Positions 1 through 8,155 of a stretch of 64,000 nt of DNA are shown here, in pieces. The position numbers were made by a program, and so were the translations under genes. Below the pieces are notes generated by a model that was given only the letters and a program-made list of their open reading frames with translations, made no database searches and was not told the origin of the DNA. Source of the stretch: DAHUZL01 sp035533215 (GTDB lineage: Bacteria > Chloroflexota > Dormibacteria > Aeolococcales > Bog-877); assembly GCA_035533215.1 (NCBI GenBank), contig DATLUG010000039.1, forward strand, positions 1 to 64,000, in the 5' to 3' direction. Position 1 is the stretch's first letter; each line of letters begins with the position of its first letter.

Positions 1-234
1 CTCCCGGTCGGCCACCATTCGCTTCAGCCGCTGGTTCTCCACCCGCAGTTGCTTCAGCTCCTTGGCATCGTCGGCCTTCATCCCGCCGTACTGGTTACGC
101 CACCGGTGCAGCGTCGCCTCGCTGATCTCCAGGGCCTTGGACACGGCCGCCACATCCTGGCCTTGCCCAGCCAGCTGATCCGCTTCCCGCAGCTTCCGGA
201 TGATCTGCTCCGGCGAGTGTTTCCGGCCCTTCAA
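1..234 (-). CDS. IS3-family transposase OrfA (partial, runs off the window)
   Basis: N-terminal 78 codons of an IS3-type OrfA, the helix-turn-helix DNA-binding half of the transposase. On the minus strand it reads LKGRKHSPEQIIRKLREADQ, then a second helix pair around ISEATLHRWRNQYGG, then a leucine-zipper-like segment (LKQLRVENQRLKRM). These are typical IS3/IS407-group features. The start is a TTG at 234-232, preceded at good spacing by a GAGGAG ribosome-binding site. The rest of OrfA and OrfB would lie left of the window, so whether the element is complete cannot be judged. Confidence 0.85.
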   Translation of the reverse strand, partial: MKGRKHSPEQIIRKLREADQLAGQGQDVAAVSKALEISEATLHRWRNQYGGMKADDAKELKQLRVENQRLKRMVADRE

Positions 235-305
235 GTGAGTTCCTCCTCGGTCCTCTCGGACCTCCAAAGTCTCTCACTGACCCTGGCTCACTTCTCGGGG
301 GGTCA
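1..305 (-). mobile_element. IS3-family insertion sequence, one end visible
   Basis: Contains the partial OrfA. The outer end is probably at 305, where the minus strand begins TGACCCCCCGAG; IS3 elements normally begin with TG. The other end is outside the window, so the terminal repeat and target duplication cannot be verified. Confidence 0.6.
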
Positions 306-607
306 CGACACTATTGCCTGGACAGTCGCGGAGCGCAACATGAATAGCCTCACACATCAAGTCCGGGGGTCAGTTAGAGCGGTTCTCTGCGAATACCACC
401 CGGCTGTGAGATATCTAGGTCGACGCCAACCGAGCGTGATCGACACCCCAATGATGCGGGCCACAGTTTGCGGGAATGCGCTGGGTCATCCGCCTCTCGA
501 CGACCGAGTCCACGGCCGCGGCATGTCGGACTGCGCCCCCTAACGACAGGCCCGCTCGGCAGCTGGATATCGAGCCGATCTCTACCACGTCCCTTTCCGA
601 CTGTGCT
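306..607. other. Gene-free spacer between IS3 end and YtrA operator
   Basis: About 300 bases of mixed composition. Open frames here have no recognisable protein character and no ribosome-binding site. It ends at the operator/promoter of the regulator gene. Nothing further is seen. Confidence 0.5.
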
Positions 608-637
608 ACCATACCACTAAGCGGTTAGTGGAATGGT
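608..637 (+). promoter_or_regulatory. Palindromic operator overlapping the promoter of the GntR/YtrA regulator
   Basis: A 30-bp inverted repeat just before the start codon. The inner arms are CCACTAA (614-620) and TTAGTGG (625-631), separated by GCGG. The outer arms are ACCAT (608-612) and ATGGT (633-637); only the A/A pair at 613/632 breaks the symmetry. YtrA-subfamily regulators are known to bind such repeats in their own promoters. A TACCAT -10-like hexamer (607-612) lies in the left arm, so binding would block transcription of the regulator-transporter operon. Autorepression is inferred. Confidence 0.7.
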
Positions 638-640
638 GTT

Positions 641-1033
641 ATGATCGAATTCCAACTTGAGACTGAGTCGGGGATAGCCACGTACCTGCAGATTGTCCAG
701 CAGGTCCATCAGGCACTGCGTCTGGGCCTATTGGAGCCAGGTGACCAGTTGCCGACCGCCCAGCAGGTCGTGGCCAAGCTGGCAATCAACCCGAACACGG
801 TGCTAAAGGCTTATCGCGATCTAGAGCGTGAAGGCCTCGTACGTCCTCGACCAGGTCAGGGGACTTTCGTGATCGCTTCCCTCTCCCGCACTGACCCAGC
901 CACACAAGCACGGCTGCTCGCTTCCATGGCCAGCTGGCTGCGCTCGGCGCGCGCGGCGGGATTGAGTCCCGACGACATCGAGGCGATCTACCACACTGCG
1001 TTCCGAAACTACTTCGCGGAGGGTGTGGCATGA
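641..1033 (+). CDS. GntR-family transcriptional regulator, YtrA subfamily
   Basis: Short 130-residue regulator. The winged helix-turn-helix lies at about residues 12-78 (YLQIVQQVHQALRLG, then the recognition helix around NPNTVLKAYRDLEREG and the wing RPGQGTFV). Only a short helical C-terminal tail follows, as in YtrA-type proteins, with no large effector domain. It is the first gene of a three-gene unit: its stop overlaps the ATG of the ABC ATPase by four bases, and a 30-bp palindrome lies directly upstream. The likely role is repression of the downstream transporter until envelope stress or a drug relieves it; this follows from the family and context. G+C is visibly lower than in the chromosome to the right, which suggests acquisition. 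Confidence 0.88.
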   Translation: MIEFQLETESGIATYLQIVQQVHQALRLGLLEPGDQLPTAQQVVAKLAINPNTVLKAYRDLEREGLVRPRPGQGTFVIASLSRTDPATQARLLASMASWLRSARAAGLSPDDIEAIYHTAFRNYFAEGVA

Positions 1034-1926
1034 CCGCCGTTCTTGAAACGGATGGGCTGGGCAAACAGTACGGCCGCAAATGGGCGCTGCACCACTGCAC
1101 TCTGGCTATTCCTGAAGGAAAGGTCGTCGGGCTCGTCGGGCCCAATGGTGCGGGCAAGTCCACCCTGCTGAATCTGGCCGTCGGCTTGCTCGCACCAACA
1201 TTGGGCACGATCAAGGTGCTCGGTGGTCGTCCTACTGATGGCCCGTCCCAGCTCGGACGGATCGGCTTCGTCGCCCAAGACACTCCCACGTACGAGGGGA
1301 TGTCGGTTGCCAAGCACTTCCGCATGGGCGCCTGGCTCAACCCACGCTGGGATAGCGAGCTGGCGGAGCGCCGCATTAGACAGCTCGGCCTTGACCCACG
1401 CCAGAAGACCGGGTCGCTCTCCGGTGGCCAGCGAGCCCAGGTCGCCCTCGTCCTGGCCCTGGCGAAGTCACCGGAGATTCTCATCCTCGACGAGCCGGTA
1501 GCCAGTCTAGACCCCCTTGCCCGACGCGAGTTCCTCCAAATGCTGATGGAGGTCGTCGCCGAGCACGGGGTGAGCGTCGTGCTCTCCTCGCATCTGATAG
1601 CTGACCTCGACCGGGTCTGTGACTACCTCGTCGTGCTCGTCGGCTCCCATGTGCAGCTGTCCGGAGATGTCAGCGCCTTGCTGGCATCCCATTGCCACCT
1701 TTCCGGACCTCGCCGAGACCGGAGTACCCTCCCGGCGAGCCAAGAAGTCATCGAGGAGAGTCACACCGACAAGCAGAGCGTATACATGGTGCGCACCAAC
1801 GCCCCGATCCTCGACCCAGCCTGGACCGTCAAGCCGGTCACCCTTGAGGATCTGGTTCTCAGCTACATGAGACAGGCACGAGAAGCTGACCCGCATCGCC
1901 GACCGGGACTGGGGGTTCTTCGATGA
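1030..1926 (+). CDS. ABC transporter ATP-binding protein
   Basis: 298-residue ATPase that powers the adjacent ABC-2-type permease. Walker A is GPNGAGKST at residues 37-45, the signature LSGGQRAQ is near 136, Walker B with catalytic Glu (ILILDEP) is near 152, the D-loop is SLDP, and the H-loop is in SSHLIADLDR. A C-terminal extension of roughly 90 residues follows the nucleotide-binding domain, as in CcmA/YtrB-like exporters. It starts in an ATGA overlap with the regulator, and its stop overlaps the permease start, so the three proteins are probably translationally coupled. The substrate is unknown; family members handle antibiotics, lipids or bacteriocin-like peptides. Confidence 0.88.
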   Translation: MTAVLETDGLGKQYGRKWALHHCTLAIPEGKVVGLVGPNGAGKSTLLNLAVGLLAPTLGTIKVLGGRPTDGPSQLGRIGFVAQDTPTYEGMSVAKHFRMGAWLNPRWDSELAERRIRQLGLDPRQKTGSLSGGQRAQVALVLALAKSPEILILDEPVASLDPLARREFLQMLMEVVAEHGVSVVLSSHLIADLDRVCDYLVVLVGSHVQLSGDVSALLASHCHLSGPRRDRSTLPASQEVIEESHTDKQSVYMVRTNAPILDPAWTVKPVTLEDLVLSYMRQAREADPHRRPGLGVLR

Positions 1927-2966
1927 TCCGGTTCACGTCACTTCAGTTCCGCATCCAGGCTGCTGTCACCGTCGGCGTGCTCGTGCTGATCGCAATCGTC
2001 GTCGTGATCACCGGCCCGAACCTCGTCCACTTGTATGACACAACGGTGGCCAACTGCCAGGCACACGGAGACTGCAGCTATGCCCGCAATGCCTTCACGC
2101 AAAGCGACAGCTTCCTGCAATCAGCGCTGGGTGCACTTCTTCTCGTCCTCCCCGCCCTCGTCGGCATCTTTTGGGGCGCCCCACTCATCGCCAGGGAGTT
2201 CGAAGCGGGCACCTTCCGACTCGTGTGGACCCAGGGTGTCACCCGCTCGCGCTGGCTGGCCGCCAAGCTCGGCATTGTCAGCCTAGCCAGCATGGTCGTC
2301 GCCGGGATGGTCAGTCTCATGGTGAGCTCGTGGTTCAGCCCGATCGACAAGGTGACCAAGCTCCAGTTCACTTACTTCGACGAGCGTGGCATCGTCGCGA
2401 TCGGCTATGCGCTGTTCGCTTTCGCCTTCGGGGTCGCCGCCGGACTGCTCGTCCGCCGGACGGTGCCGGCAATGTTCGTAACGCTTGTTGCCTTCATCGG
2501 CGCTCGACTAGCCATCACCTACTGGGTGCGGCCAAATCTCATGGCGCCTGTCAAGGCCGCTATGCCCCTGCATATCGTCTTTGGTACAAGCATCGAGCAG
2601 ACGGCGTCGACGGGTCTCTCGTTTTTCGAGCCTGTCAACATCCCGAACGCTTGGATTTACTCGAACGAGGTTGTCAACAGTTCCGGCCACGTCCCGACCG
2701 CTCAGTTCCTCCATCGCGCCTGCCATTCACTTCTCGCTGTTCCACCCAGCGGGGCGGTTCAGGGCGTGCCAAAGCCAAACCCAAACGCACACGCTGCATT
2801 TGCAGAGTGCTTTGCCAACGTCGCCGCAAAGTATCACCAGGTAGTGATCTACCAGCCCGCGAGCCGCTATTGGGCGTTCCAGTGGTACGAGACCGCGATC
2901 TTCTTCGGCCTCGCCTTGACCGTGGCCGGATTCTGTTTCTGGTGGCTACGTCGCCGCCTCGTCTGA
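1923..2966 (+). CDS. ABC-2-type transporter permease
   Basis: 347-residue membrane protein with about six predicted membrane spans: one near residues 15-31 (VTVGVLVLIAIVVVI), a group between about 60 and 250, and one near the C-terminus before WWLRRRLV. A first extracytoplasmic loop carries two cysteines (NCQAHGDCSY), and a second long loop precedes the last span. The AREFEAGTFRLVWTQG segment is the coupling helix common to YtrA-linked permeases. It is the partner of the upstream ATPase, with a four-base overlap. The exported substrate cannot be deduced. Confidence 0.82.
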   Translation: MIRFTSLQFRIQAAVTVGVLVLIAIVVVITGPNLVHLYDTTVANCQAHGDCSYARNAFTQSDSFLQSALGALLLVLPALVGIFWGAPLIAREFEAGTFRLVWTQGVTRSRWLAAKLGIVSLASMVVAGMVSLMVSSWFSPIDKVTKLQFTYFDERGIVAIGYALFAFAFGVAAGLLVRRTVPAMFVTLVAFIGARLAITYWVRPNLMAPVKAAMPLHIVFGTSIEQTASTGLSFFEPVNIPNAWIYSNEVVNSSGHVPTAQFLHRACHSLLAVPPSGAVQGVPKPNPNAHAAFAECFANVAAKYHQVVIYQPASRYWAFQWYETAIFFGLALTVAGFCFWWLRRRLV

Positions 2967-3079
2967 CGGAACCAGCAGCTTCCGAGTCTCGCCGGATGTG
3001 TCACTCGCGGGTATTGCTCAATCTGACGTCAGGTGCTGATGGCGCCGCAACGTTAGAGTGAAGCCGAGAACACCATTTC

Positions 3080-3107
3080 TTGACAGAGCACGAGCCGGGT
3101 CTTAGAT
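3080..3107 (+). promoter_or_regulatory. Candidate sigma70-like promoter upstream of the IS630 copy
   Basis: A perfect TTGACA (3080-3085) is followed after 16 bases by TTAGAT (3102-3107). It lies between the permease stop and the left end of the IS630 copy and could give readthrough into the broken transposase. Identified by sequence pattern only. Confidence 0.3.
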
Positions 3108-3150
3108 GTCATCCTGACAGGAGTAACACCTTGTACTAATCTGCTCTTTA

Positions 3151-4230
3151 GTTTCTGGACTTTTGGGCATGGCTGGTGACACAATGGAGGGGTGGCAAGG
3201 CTGGGTCGCCGGGCAGCCTACGATGAGCGCCTGACAGCGGTTCAAGCGATCGAGCGCGGCCAGCGTGTAGAAGTCGTCGGCGAGGTTCTGGGCTTCGCCC
3301 GGTCGACGGTGTTCGGGTGGGCGCAGGCATCCCGATCGGGCGGTGAGATGGCGCTGCAGACCAAGCCAACACCGGGCCGTCCACGCCGGCTCTCCGCCAG
3401 GCAGATGGAACGGCTGCGGACGTTGCTGGTGGGACGGGACCCACGACAGCTTGAATTTGAGTTCGCACTGTGGACCCGGGCGCTGGTGGCGCAGCTGATT
3501 CACCGCGAGTTCGAAATCCAGCTCTCCCTGGCCACCATCAGTCGGATTCTCCACCAGTTGGGAATGTCGCCCCAACGGCCCGTCGACCGGGCCTGGCAGG
3601 CCGATCCGGCAGCGGTCGAGGCCCGGAAGGCCACCACCTGTCCTGGGATCGTGGCCGCTGCCAAGAAGCAGGATGCGGCCAGATTCTTTGGCATGAGGCA
3701 TCGGTGCGGACTGACTGCCACGCCGGCACGACCTGGGCACCGGTCGGCCAAACGCCCGTGGTGCGACCGGCCGGGCAGCGACTGGCAATCATGATGGTGT
3801 CCGCCGTCAGCCCCCGCGGCGAGCTCCGCTTCCGGGTCCACGAAGGCACCATGGATGCCACCCGCTTCATCGAATTCTGCCGCGGGCTGCTGCATGACAT
3901 CGACCGGCCGGTCTTCCTCATCGTGGACGGTAGCTCGGTGCACAAGGCGGTCAAGGTGCGGGAGTCCGTCGCTCCTACGCAGGGGCGGCTACAGTTGTTC
4001 TCCCTACCTTCTTACTCGCCCCAGCTGAACCCCGACGAGTGGGTCTGGAAGAAGGTCAAGCACGACCGCATCGCTCGCAAGGTTCCCCAAGCCAAGGACG
4101 AACTGAAGGCGATCGTCATGGCGCTCTCCGTCGTCTGCAACGGCTCCCGGACACCGTGCGGGGCTTCTTCGGTGACCCACAGCTTGCCTACATCACCCAA
4201 GCAGCAGCTGGTCCCGCTCCGTCCAGAAAC
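3151..4230 (+). mobile_element. IS630-family insertion sequence, decayed
   Basis: About 1.08 kb, bounded by a perfect 10-bp inverted repeat: GTTTCTGGAC at 3151-3160 and GTCCAGAAAC at 4221-4230. IS630 elements insert at TA. TA precedes the left end, but the right flank begins TTAC, so a clean duplication is not visible. The single transposase gene inside is broken in two places. The IS1380 copy begins only about 13 bases beyond the right end. Confidence 0.8.
3192..4230 (+). pseudogene. IS630 transposase with two frameshifts
   Basis: Three frames together give one IS630 DDE transposase. The first (3192 to about 3690) carries the N-terminal helix-turn-helix domains (AVQAIERGQRVEVVGEVLG; TPGRPRRLS). 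The second (about 3690-4118) carries RTDCHAGTTWAPVGQTPVV, the second catalytic Asp in FLIVDGSSVHKA, and YSPQLNPDEWVWKKVK with the last acidic residue. The third (about 4119 on) carries GALRRLQRLPDTVRGFFGDP. Restoring one G in the run reading TTTGGCATGAG (about 3688-3698) would recreate FFGDEASVRTD and the first catalytic Asp. Restoring one G near 4118 would recreate VMGALRRLQ. The start is taken as GTG at 3192. A functional product is unlikely. Confidence 0.85.
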
Positions 4231-4243
4231 TTACTAGGGGCTG

Positions 4244-5955
4244 AGCCTGGATCCACCGATTCGGTGTCGGGAGGGGTGACCGGGGACCGGGGTGGGGGCA
4301 CGAGCGGCACCGCCGATGGTGCAAGGCGGCTTCCGGCGGTCGAGACGGACGTGGAGCGGGGTCAAGCCGTTCCGCCACCGCCGTGGACCGCCCATGTCGC
4401 CGCCCGGGGGCGCGCGGAAGCGGCCGCCGGTGGTGATGCCGGAGGACGGGTCTGCGGTGGGCCGTCAGCAGCTGGCGCGGATGGCGCGCAGCCGGGTGAG
4501 GGCGGCGCCGAACAGGGCCTGCCAGGGCCAGTCGCGCGGCAGATGTAAGGTCCAGCGCCGCGCCGAGCGCGTCAGCCGACCCGGGAGCGCGAACAGGCGG
4601 CGCCGCAAGGTCGCCGCGGTGGTCCGGGCCGGCACGGCGTCCGGCAACCCGATCATGCCCACCCAGCGACCGCAGTTGTGGGCGAGCCCCGCGAACGTGA
4701 GCCAGGCCGCGTTCGCGGCGAACCGCCCTGAGTGCAGGTGCGCCAGCCCCGCACCCTCTTTCAGATCCCGGATCGCGGTCTCGACCTCGGCGTGGGCGCG
4801 GTGATCGGCTTCCAGGGAGAGCATGTCCCCAGCGCGATCGGTGATGAACGCGTGGTACGCAAACTCGGTGAACAGGGCCAGTTGCGAGTCCTGGGTCGGG
4901 CGGACCCGGCGCACGATCAGCCGCACCGGGGTGCCGCGTGTCCCGAATGGCGCGGAGGTGGTCTCGGCCACGTCCGCCCCCGAGATCGGGTGGCCGTCCG
5001 CATCGAACCCGAAGGTCCCGGCGCTCGACCCGTACGGGATCGGGGTCCAGGCCTCAGCCGGGATGGAGGCGATCGCGGTGCGCAGCGCGGGGTGGAGCCG
5101 CACCGTGATGCTGAAGCGGACGTCGGCCCGGCGACACGTCCGCACCACGGCCTGCGCATAGAACCCCGAGTCGGCGCGCAGCGTGATCGGGCCGGTGGCC
5201 CCCGCCGCCCGCACCCGCGCGAACGTCTCGCGCAGGAAGCTCGCCCCGCCCCGGCCACTGTGCGCGCGTCCGCCGCGCAGACGGGTATGCAAGATGTCAC
5301 CCGCCCCGGCGCGGGTGGCCAGCAGCGGATGGTAGCCCCGCACCTTGGTGTACCCGAACCCCGCGCCCTGCTTGGCGGGACCGTACGTCTCACAGATGGT
5401 GGAGTCCAGCTCGATCGTCAGCGGCCCGCCCCCGGGGCCGGCCCCGGCCGCCCGGGCGCGGGCCAGCGCCGCCCGCGACACCGCGTCCACCTGGCGGACG
5501 TGGCCATAGGTGAAGCTGCGCCGGAAGGTCCCCAGCGTCGAGGGCGCCCGGAGCCGATGCCCCAGCACCGCCCCCGTGGCGGCGGCCCGCAGGACGGCGG
5601 TGTCGTCGATGCTGTCGGCCCCGGCCAGCATGGCGGCGACCACGGTCATCGCCTCCAGCCCAACGTGCGCGTGCCCAGGTGCCGTCCCCAGGTCGACGTG
5701 CCGGTCCAGCAGCGCCGGGAGGCTCAGCTTCTGGGCCAGGGTAGCCGGCAGGAGGAGCCCGGCGTGGGCCACCGCGTGGGGATCGTCGAAGGCAACGCCG
5801 ATCCGGTCGAGACTGTGGGAGAATGGGGGCATCGAAAAGGTGCTCCTGTGCTGGGACGCTCGCCTGCGTTGGCAACACCGATTATCCCAGCACAAAGTAC
5901 CCTTTCGTCGTCCTCACCCCACCGTCACAGTGCCCCGGTTCGGTGGATCCAGGCT
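4244..5955 (-). mobile_element. IS1380-family insertion sequence, apparently complete
   Basis: About 1.7 kb with terminal inverted repeats: AGCCTGGATCCACCGA at 4244-4259 and the complement TCGGTGGATCCAGGCT at 5940-5955. It contains one intact transposase gene. The flanks (GCTG left, AAGG right) show no 4-bp target duplication, so one side may have been rearranged after insertion. The left end almost abuts the IS630 copy; the right end lies 11 bases before a truncated methyltransferase gene. Confidence 0.8.
4465..5832 (-). CDS. IS1380-family transposase
   Basis: 455-residue DDE transposase, near full length for IS1380. The catalytic core includes LTIELDSTICETYG (first Asp), ITLRADSGFYAQ (second Asp) and the late acidic segment HAEVETAIRDLKEG. 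The DSTICETYG...GYTKVRGYHPLL order is characteristic of the family. The start is the ATG at 5832 (MPPFSHSLDRIGVAF), with AGGAG ten bases upstream; an in-frame TTG at 5895 would add 21 residues of poor composition. The frame is intact, so the copy may still be active. Confidence 0.9.
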   Translation of the reverse strand: MPPFSHSLDRIGVAFDDPHAVAHAGLLLPATLAQKLSLPALLDRHVDLGTAPGHAHVGLEAMTVVAAMLAGADSIDDTAVLRAAATGAVLGHRLRAPSTLGTFRRSFTYGHVRQVDAVSRAALARARAAGAGPGGGPLTIELDSTICETYGPAKQGAGFGYTKVRGYHPLLATRAGAGDILHTRLRGGRAHSGRGGASFLRETFARVRAAGATGPITLRADSGFYAQAVVRTCRRADVRFSITVRLHPALRTAIASIPAEAWTPIPYGSSAGTFGFDADGHPISGADVAETTSAPFGTRGTPVRLIVRRVRPTQDSQLALFTEFAYHAFITDRAGDMLSLEADHRAHAEVETAIRDLKEGAGLAHLHSGRFAANAAWLTFAGLAHNCGRWVGMIGLPDAVPARTTAATLRRRLFALPGRLTRSARRWTLHLPRDWPWQALFGAALTRLRAIRASC

Positions 5956-5966
5956 AAGGTTTGACG

Positions 5967-6224
5967 ATGCCAAGTGACCATGAACGTGTGGCAATCGTCC
6001 AGTTCGTTCGGCACCGGCTGGCGGAGATGGGCCCGGAACACGTACGGGCCGACGGTGACCTTGAGCGCGTGACGCTTCCCACCCTGGACGGTGATACTCT
6101 TCGCGATCCGGTCGTCGCCGAGAACGCTCGGGTCGTGATCGAGATCGGTCTCGCCTATGGCGGCTCGGCGCTCGCGATCGGGGAGGCCCTGATTTCACCG
6201 GATTACACAGACAAGGAGTCATAG
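5967..6224 (+). pseudogene. Truncated SAM-dependent methyltransferase (N-terminal part)
   Basis: 85-codon frame ending with the first half of a class I methyltransferase. The SAM-binding motif I is VVIEIGLAYGGSALAI near residues 57-72, followed by a few unrelated residues (SPDYTDKES) and a stop. The full family has some 200 residues, so the catalytic part is missing. The 3' end overlaps the opposing small membrane-protein gene by six bases, so the lost part was probably removed by a deletion. IS1380 ends 11 bases before the ATG and has probably displaced the original promoter. Confidence 0.65.
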
Positions 6225-6542
6225 AGACCGATCATCGGCTTCACGGCGGAGCTGGAGCGCCAGGCTGGGAACGACGAAGGACGCGATGAAGATCGGCAGA
6301 AAACTCTTTCCGGTGCATCGGAAGGCGACGGTTTGGCTCTCGACGGCGTCGAAGGTCCGAGTTCGGCTGGAGTTTCGGCCATTGCGTAGTTGCAGGGTGT
6401 GACGTCCAGGTTCGATTGGTATCTCGATCGTGTCGTTCATTTCGAGCGATCCGGCACGCCGACCGTCAACCACGATGTCGTAGGTGCCACGTCGGACCTC
6501 GACTCCGATTGCTTTATGCGTCAGCTTCAGGGTTGCTGTCAT
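6219..6542 (-). CDS. Small hypothetical protein with PEGA-like beta domain and C-terminal membrane segment
   Basis: 107 residues from the ATG at 6542, which has GAGG eight bases upstream; longer in-frame starts reach into the ISL3 end and are less likely. Residues about 10-75 look like a small beta sandwich of PEGA type (TYDIVVDGRRAGSLEMND, then EIPIEPGRHTLQLRNG). A single hydrophobic stretch follows (LPIFIASFVVPSLAL), then a charged tail. No specific function is recognised. ISL3 ends 41 bases upstream, so expression may depend on IS-borne transcription. G+C is lower than in the flanking chromosome. Confidence 0.6.
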   Translation of the reverse strand: MTATLKLTHKAIGVEVRRGTYDIVVDGRRAGSLEMNDTIEIPIEPGRHTLQLRNGRNSSRTRTFDAVESQTVAFRCTGKSFLPIFIASFVVPSLALQLRREADDRSL

Positions 6543-6582
6543 CTTCGACCTCATTTGTCTGTCGGCCGCTGCCTTGATTTGT

Positions 6583-8155
6583 GGGTCTTTCGGCATAGAT
6601 GTGGGTGCGGGCGAGGGATCGGTGAGGGCTCCACCCGGGCAGACCCGGGGCACCTGGGGTCCTCGGGGCGGGCGCCGTGGGGTTGGGGACTGGTGGCCAG
6701 GCGGGCGACCAGACGCGGGCCCCAGGAGACCCCCGGCCAGATCGACCGTGACCCCGGATCGGCGTCCCTGGGGGAACCCCGGGCCGGACGCCGCGGGGCG
6801 GGGCGGGGCGGCGTGACACGCACGAGGCCGTATGTTTGGAAGTGCTCAACCCACCGAACTCCGGAGGTTCCCCGTGCGTGCCACGGCCGCATTCTCGCAC
6901 CTGCGGCGCCTGGAGGGGATCCACGTCCGGGCCGCGGCCGTCGTCGCCGACACGGTCGTGGTCACGGTGACGCTGCGGCCGCGCCGGCTGCGCTGCCCGG
7001 CGAGCGCCTTCGCGACCCGGACCCGCTACGACACCCGCCCCGTGTTGTGGACCTGGCACCACCTCGAACTCGGGGTCTGGCGCCTGAAGCTGCGGGCCGG
7101 GCTGCGCCGGCTGGACTGTCCCACCCACGGGGTCCGCACCGAGGCGGTGCCGTTCGCCCGCCCGGGCTCGCGCCACACCCGGGATCTCGAAGACCTGGTC
7201 GGCTACCTGGCCACCGCCATGGACCGGACCGCCATCGGTCGGCTGCTGCGCCTGGACTGGGACACCGTAGGCCGCATCTGCACCCGGGTGATGGCCGACC
7301 GGCTCGACCCCCGCCGGCTGGAGGGGCTCCTGACGATCGGGGTGGACGAGGTCTCGTGGCGGCGCCGGCCCCACTACCTGACCCTGCTCTCCCATCATCG
7401 GCGGGGGCGGATCGTGTGGGGGCAGCCGGGCAAGGACGCCGCCACCCGGGACACCTTCTTCGACGAGCTGGGCGCCGACCGCGCGGCCCAGCTCACGGCG
7501 GTGTCGATGGACATGAGCCCGGCGTTCGAGACATCGGCCCGCGCCCCGGGGCACGCCACGAACGCGGTCATCTGCTACGACCCGATCCATGTGGTGGCCT
7601 TGGGGACGCAGGCGCTCGACACGGTGCGACGCCAGGTCTGGCAGGAGATGCGCGGCCTGGACGCCGACGCCGCCCATCGCTTCAGGGGAGCCCGCTGGTG
7701 CTTGCTCAAGAACCCAGAGAACCTGAACGACGACCAGGCAGTCACGCTGTGCCGGCTGCGGCGCCGCGGGGGCGCCCTTTGGCGTGCCTATGGCCTCAAG
7801 GAGGCCCTGCGCGCCATCTTTGCCGGCGACCTCGACGTTGACGCCGTCGCCGACCTCCTCGACCGCTTCTGCGCCAAGGCGCAGCGCAGCGGCCCGCGGT
7901 CGTTCGTCACCGTGGCGAAGACGATCCGGCGGCGCCGGGCGGACATCCTGGCTGCGATCCGTCTCGGCATCACCAACGCTCAGCACGAGGGCGTCAACCG
8001 GCGGGTGCGGCTGATCATCAACCGGGCCTACGGCTTCCACTCCGCCAAGGCTGCCCTCGCCCTGGTGGTGCTGACCGTCGGCCCGATCACGCATGTCCTT
8101 CCCCACGAACGGGCGGCGAACCCGTGATCCCATCCACATCTGTACCGGCAGGCCC
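6583..8155 (+). mobile_element. ISL3-family insertion sequence
   Basis: About 1.57 kb carrying one transposase. Imperfect terminal repeats of roughly 27 bp can be aligned: the left end begins GGGTCTTTCGGCATAGATGT at 6583, and the right end, read inward, begins GGGCCTGCCGGTACAGATGT from 8155. ISL3 normally makes 8-bp target duplications. The flanks here (TGATTTGT and AAATTTTT) are both AT-rich but not identical, so a deletion or recombination next to the element is likely. Confidence 0.75.
6874..8127 (+). CDS. ISL3-family transposase
   Basis: 417-residue transposase, full length for ISL3, from GTG 6874 with GGAGG six bases upstream; an ATG at 6832 in the same frame lacks this site. The DDE-type core includes LTIGVDEVSWRRRPHYLT (first Asp), VSMDMSPAFETSA (second Asp) and the late Glu in TNAQHEGVNRRVRLI. 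The N-terminal zinc-binding segment reads CPASAFATRTRYDTRP where relatives usually have CPxCG, so one zinc-ligand Cys appears to be lost. That may affect activity. Confidence 0.9.
   Translation: MRATAAFSHLRRLEGIHVRAAAVVADTVVVTVTLRPRRLRCPASAFATRTRYDTRPVLWTWHHLELGVWRLKLRAGLRRLDCPTHGVRTEAVPFARPGSRHTRDLEDLVGYLATAMDRTAIGRLLRLDWDTVGRICTRVMADRLDPRRLEGLLTIGVDEVSWRRRPHYLTLLSHHRRGRIVWGQPGKDAATRDTFFDELGADRAAQLTAVSMDMSPAFETSARAPGHATNAVICYDPIHVVALGTQALDTVRRQVWQEMRGLDADAAHRFRGARWCLLKNPENLNDDQAVTLCRLRRRGGALWRAYGLKEALRAIFAGDLDVDAVADLLDRFCAKAQRSGPRSFVTVAKTIRRRRADILAAIRLGITNAQHEGVNRRVRLIINRAYGFHSAKAALALVVLTVGPITHVLPHERAANP

Noticed and set aside
49..543. 164-codon open frame on + through the IS3 end
   Set aside because: It is antisense to the recognisable IS3 OrfA and extends into spacer without protein-like character or ribosome-binding site.
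3192..4230. Programmed frameshifting in the IS630 transposase
   Set aside because: Two separate breaks, one in the catalytic Asp codon, without a classical slippery heptamer, favour decay.
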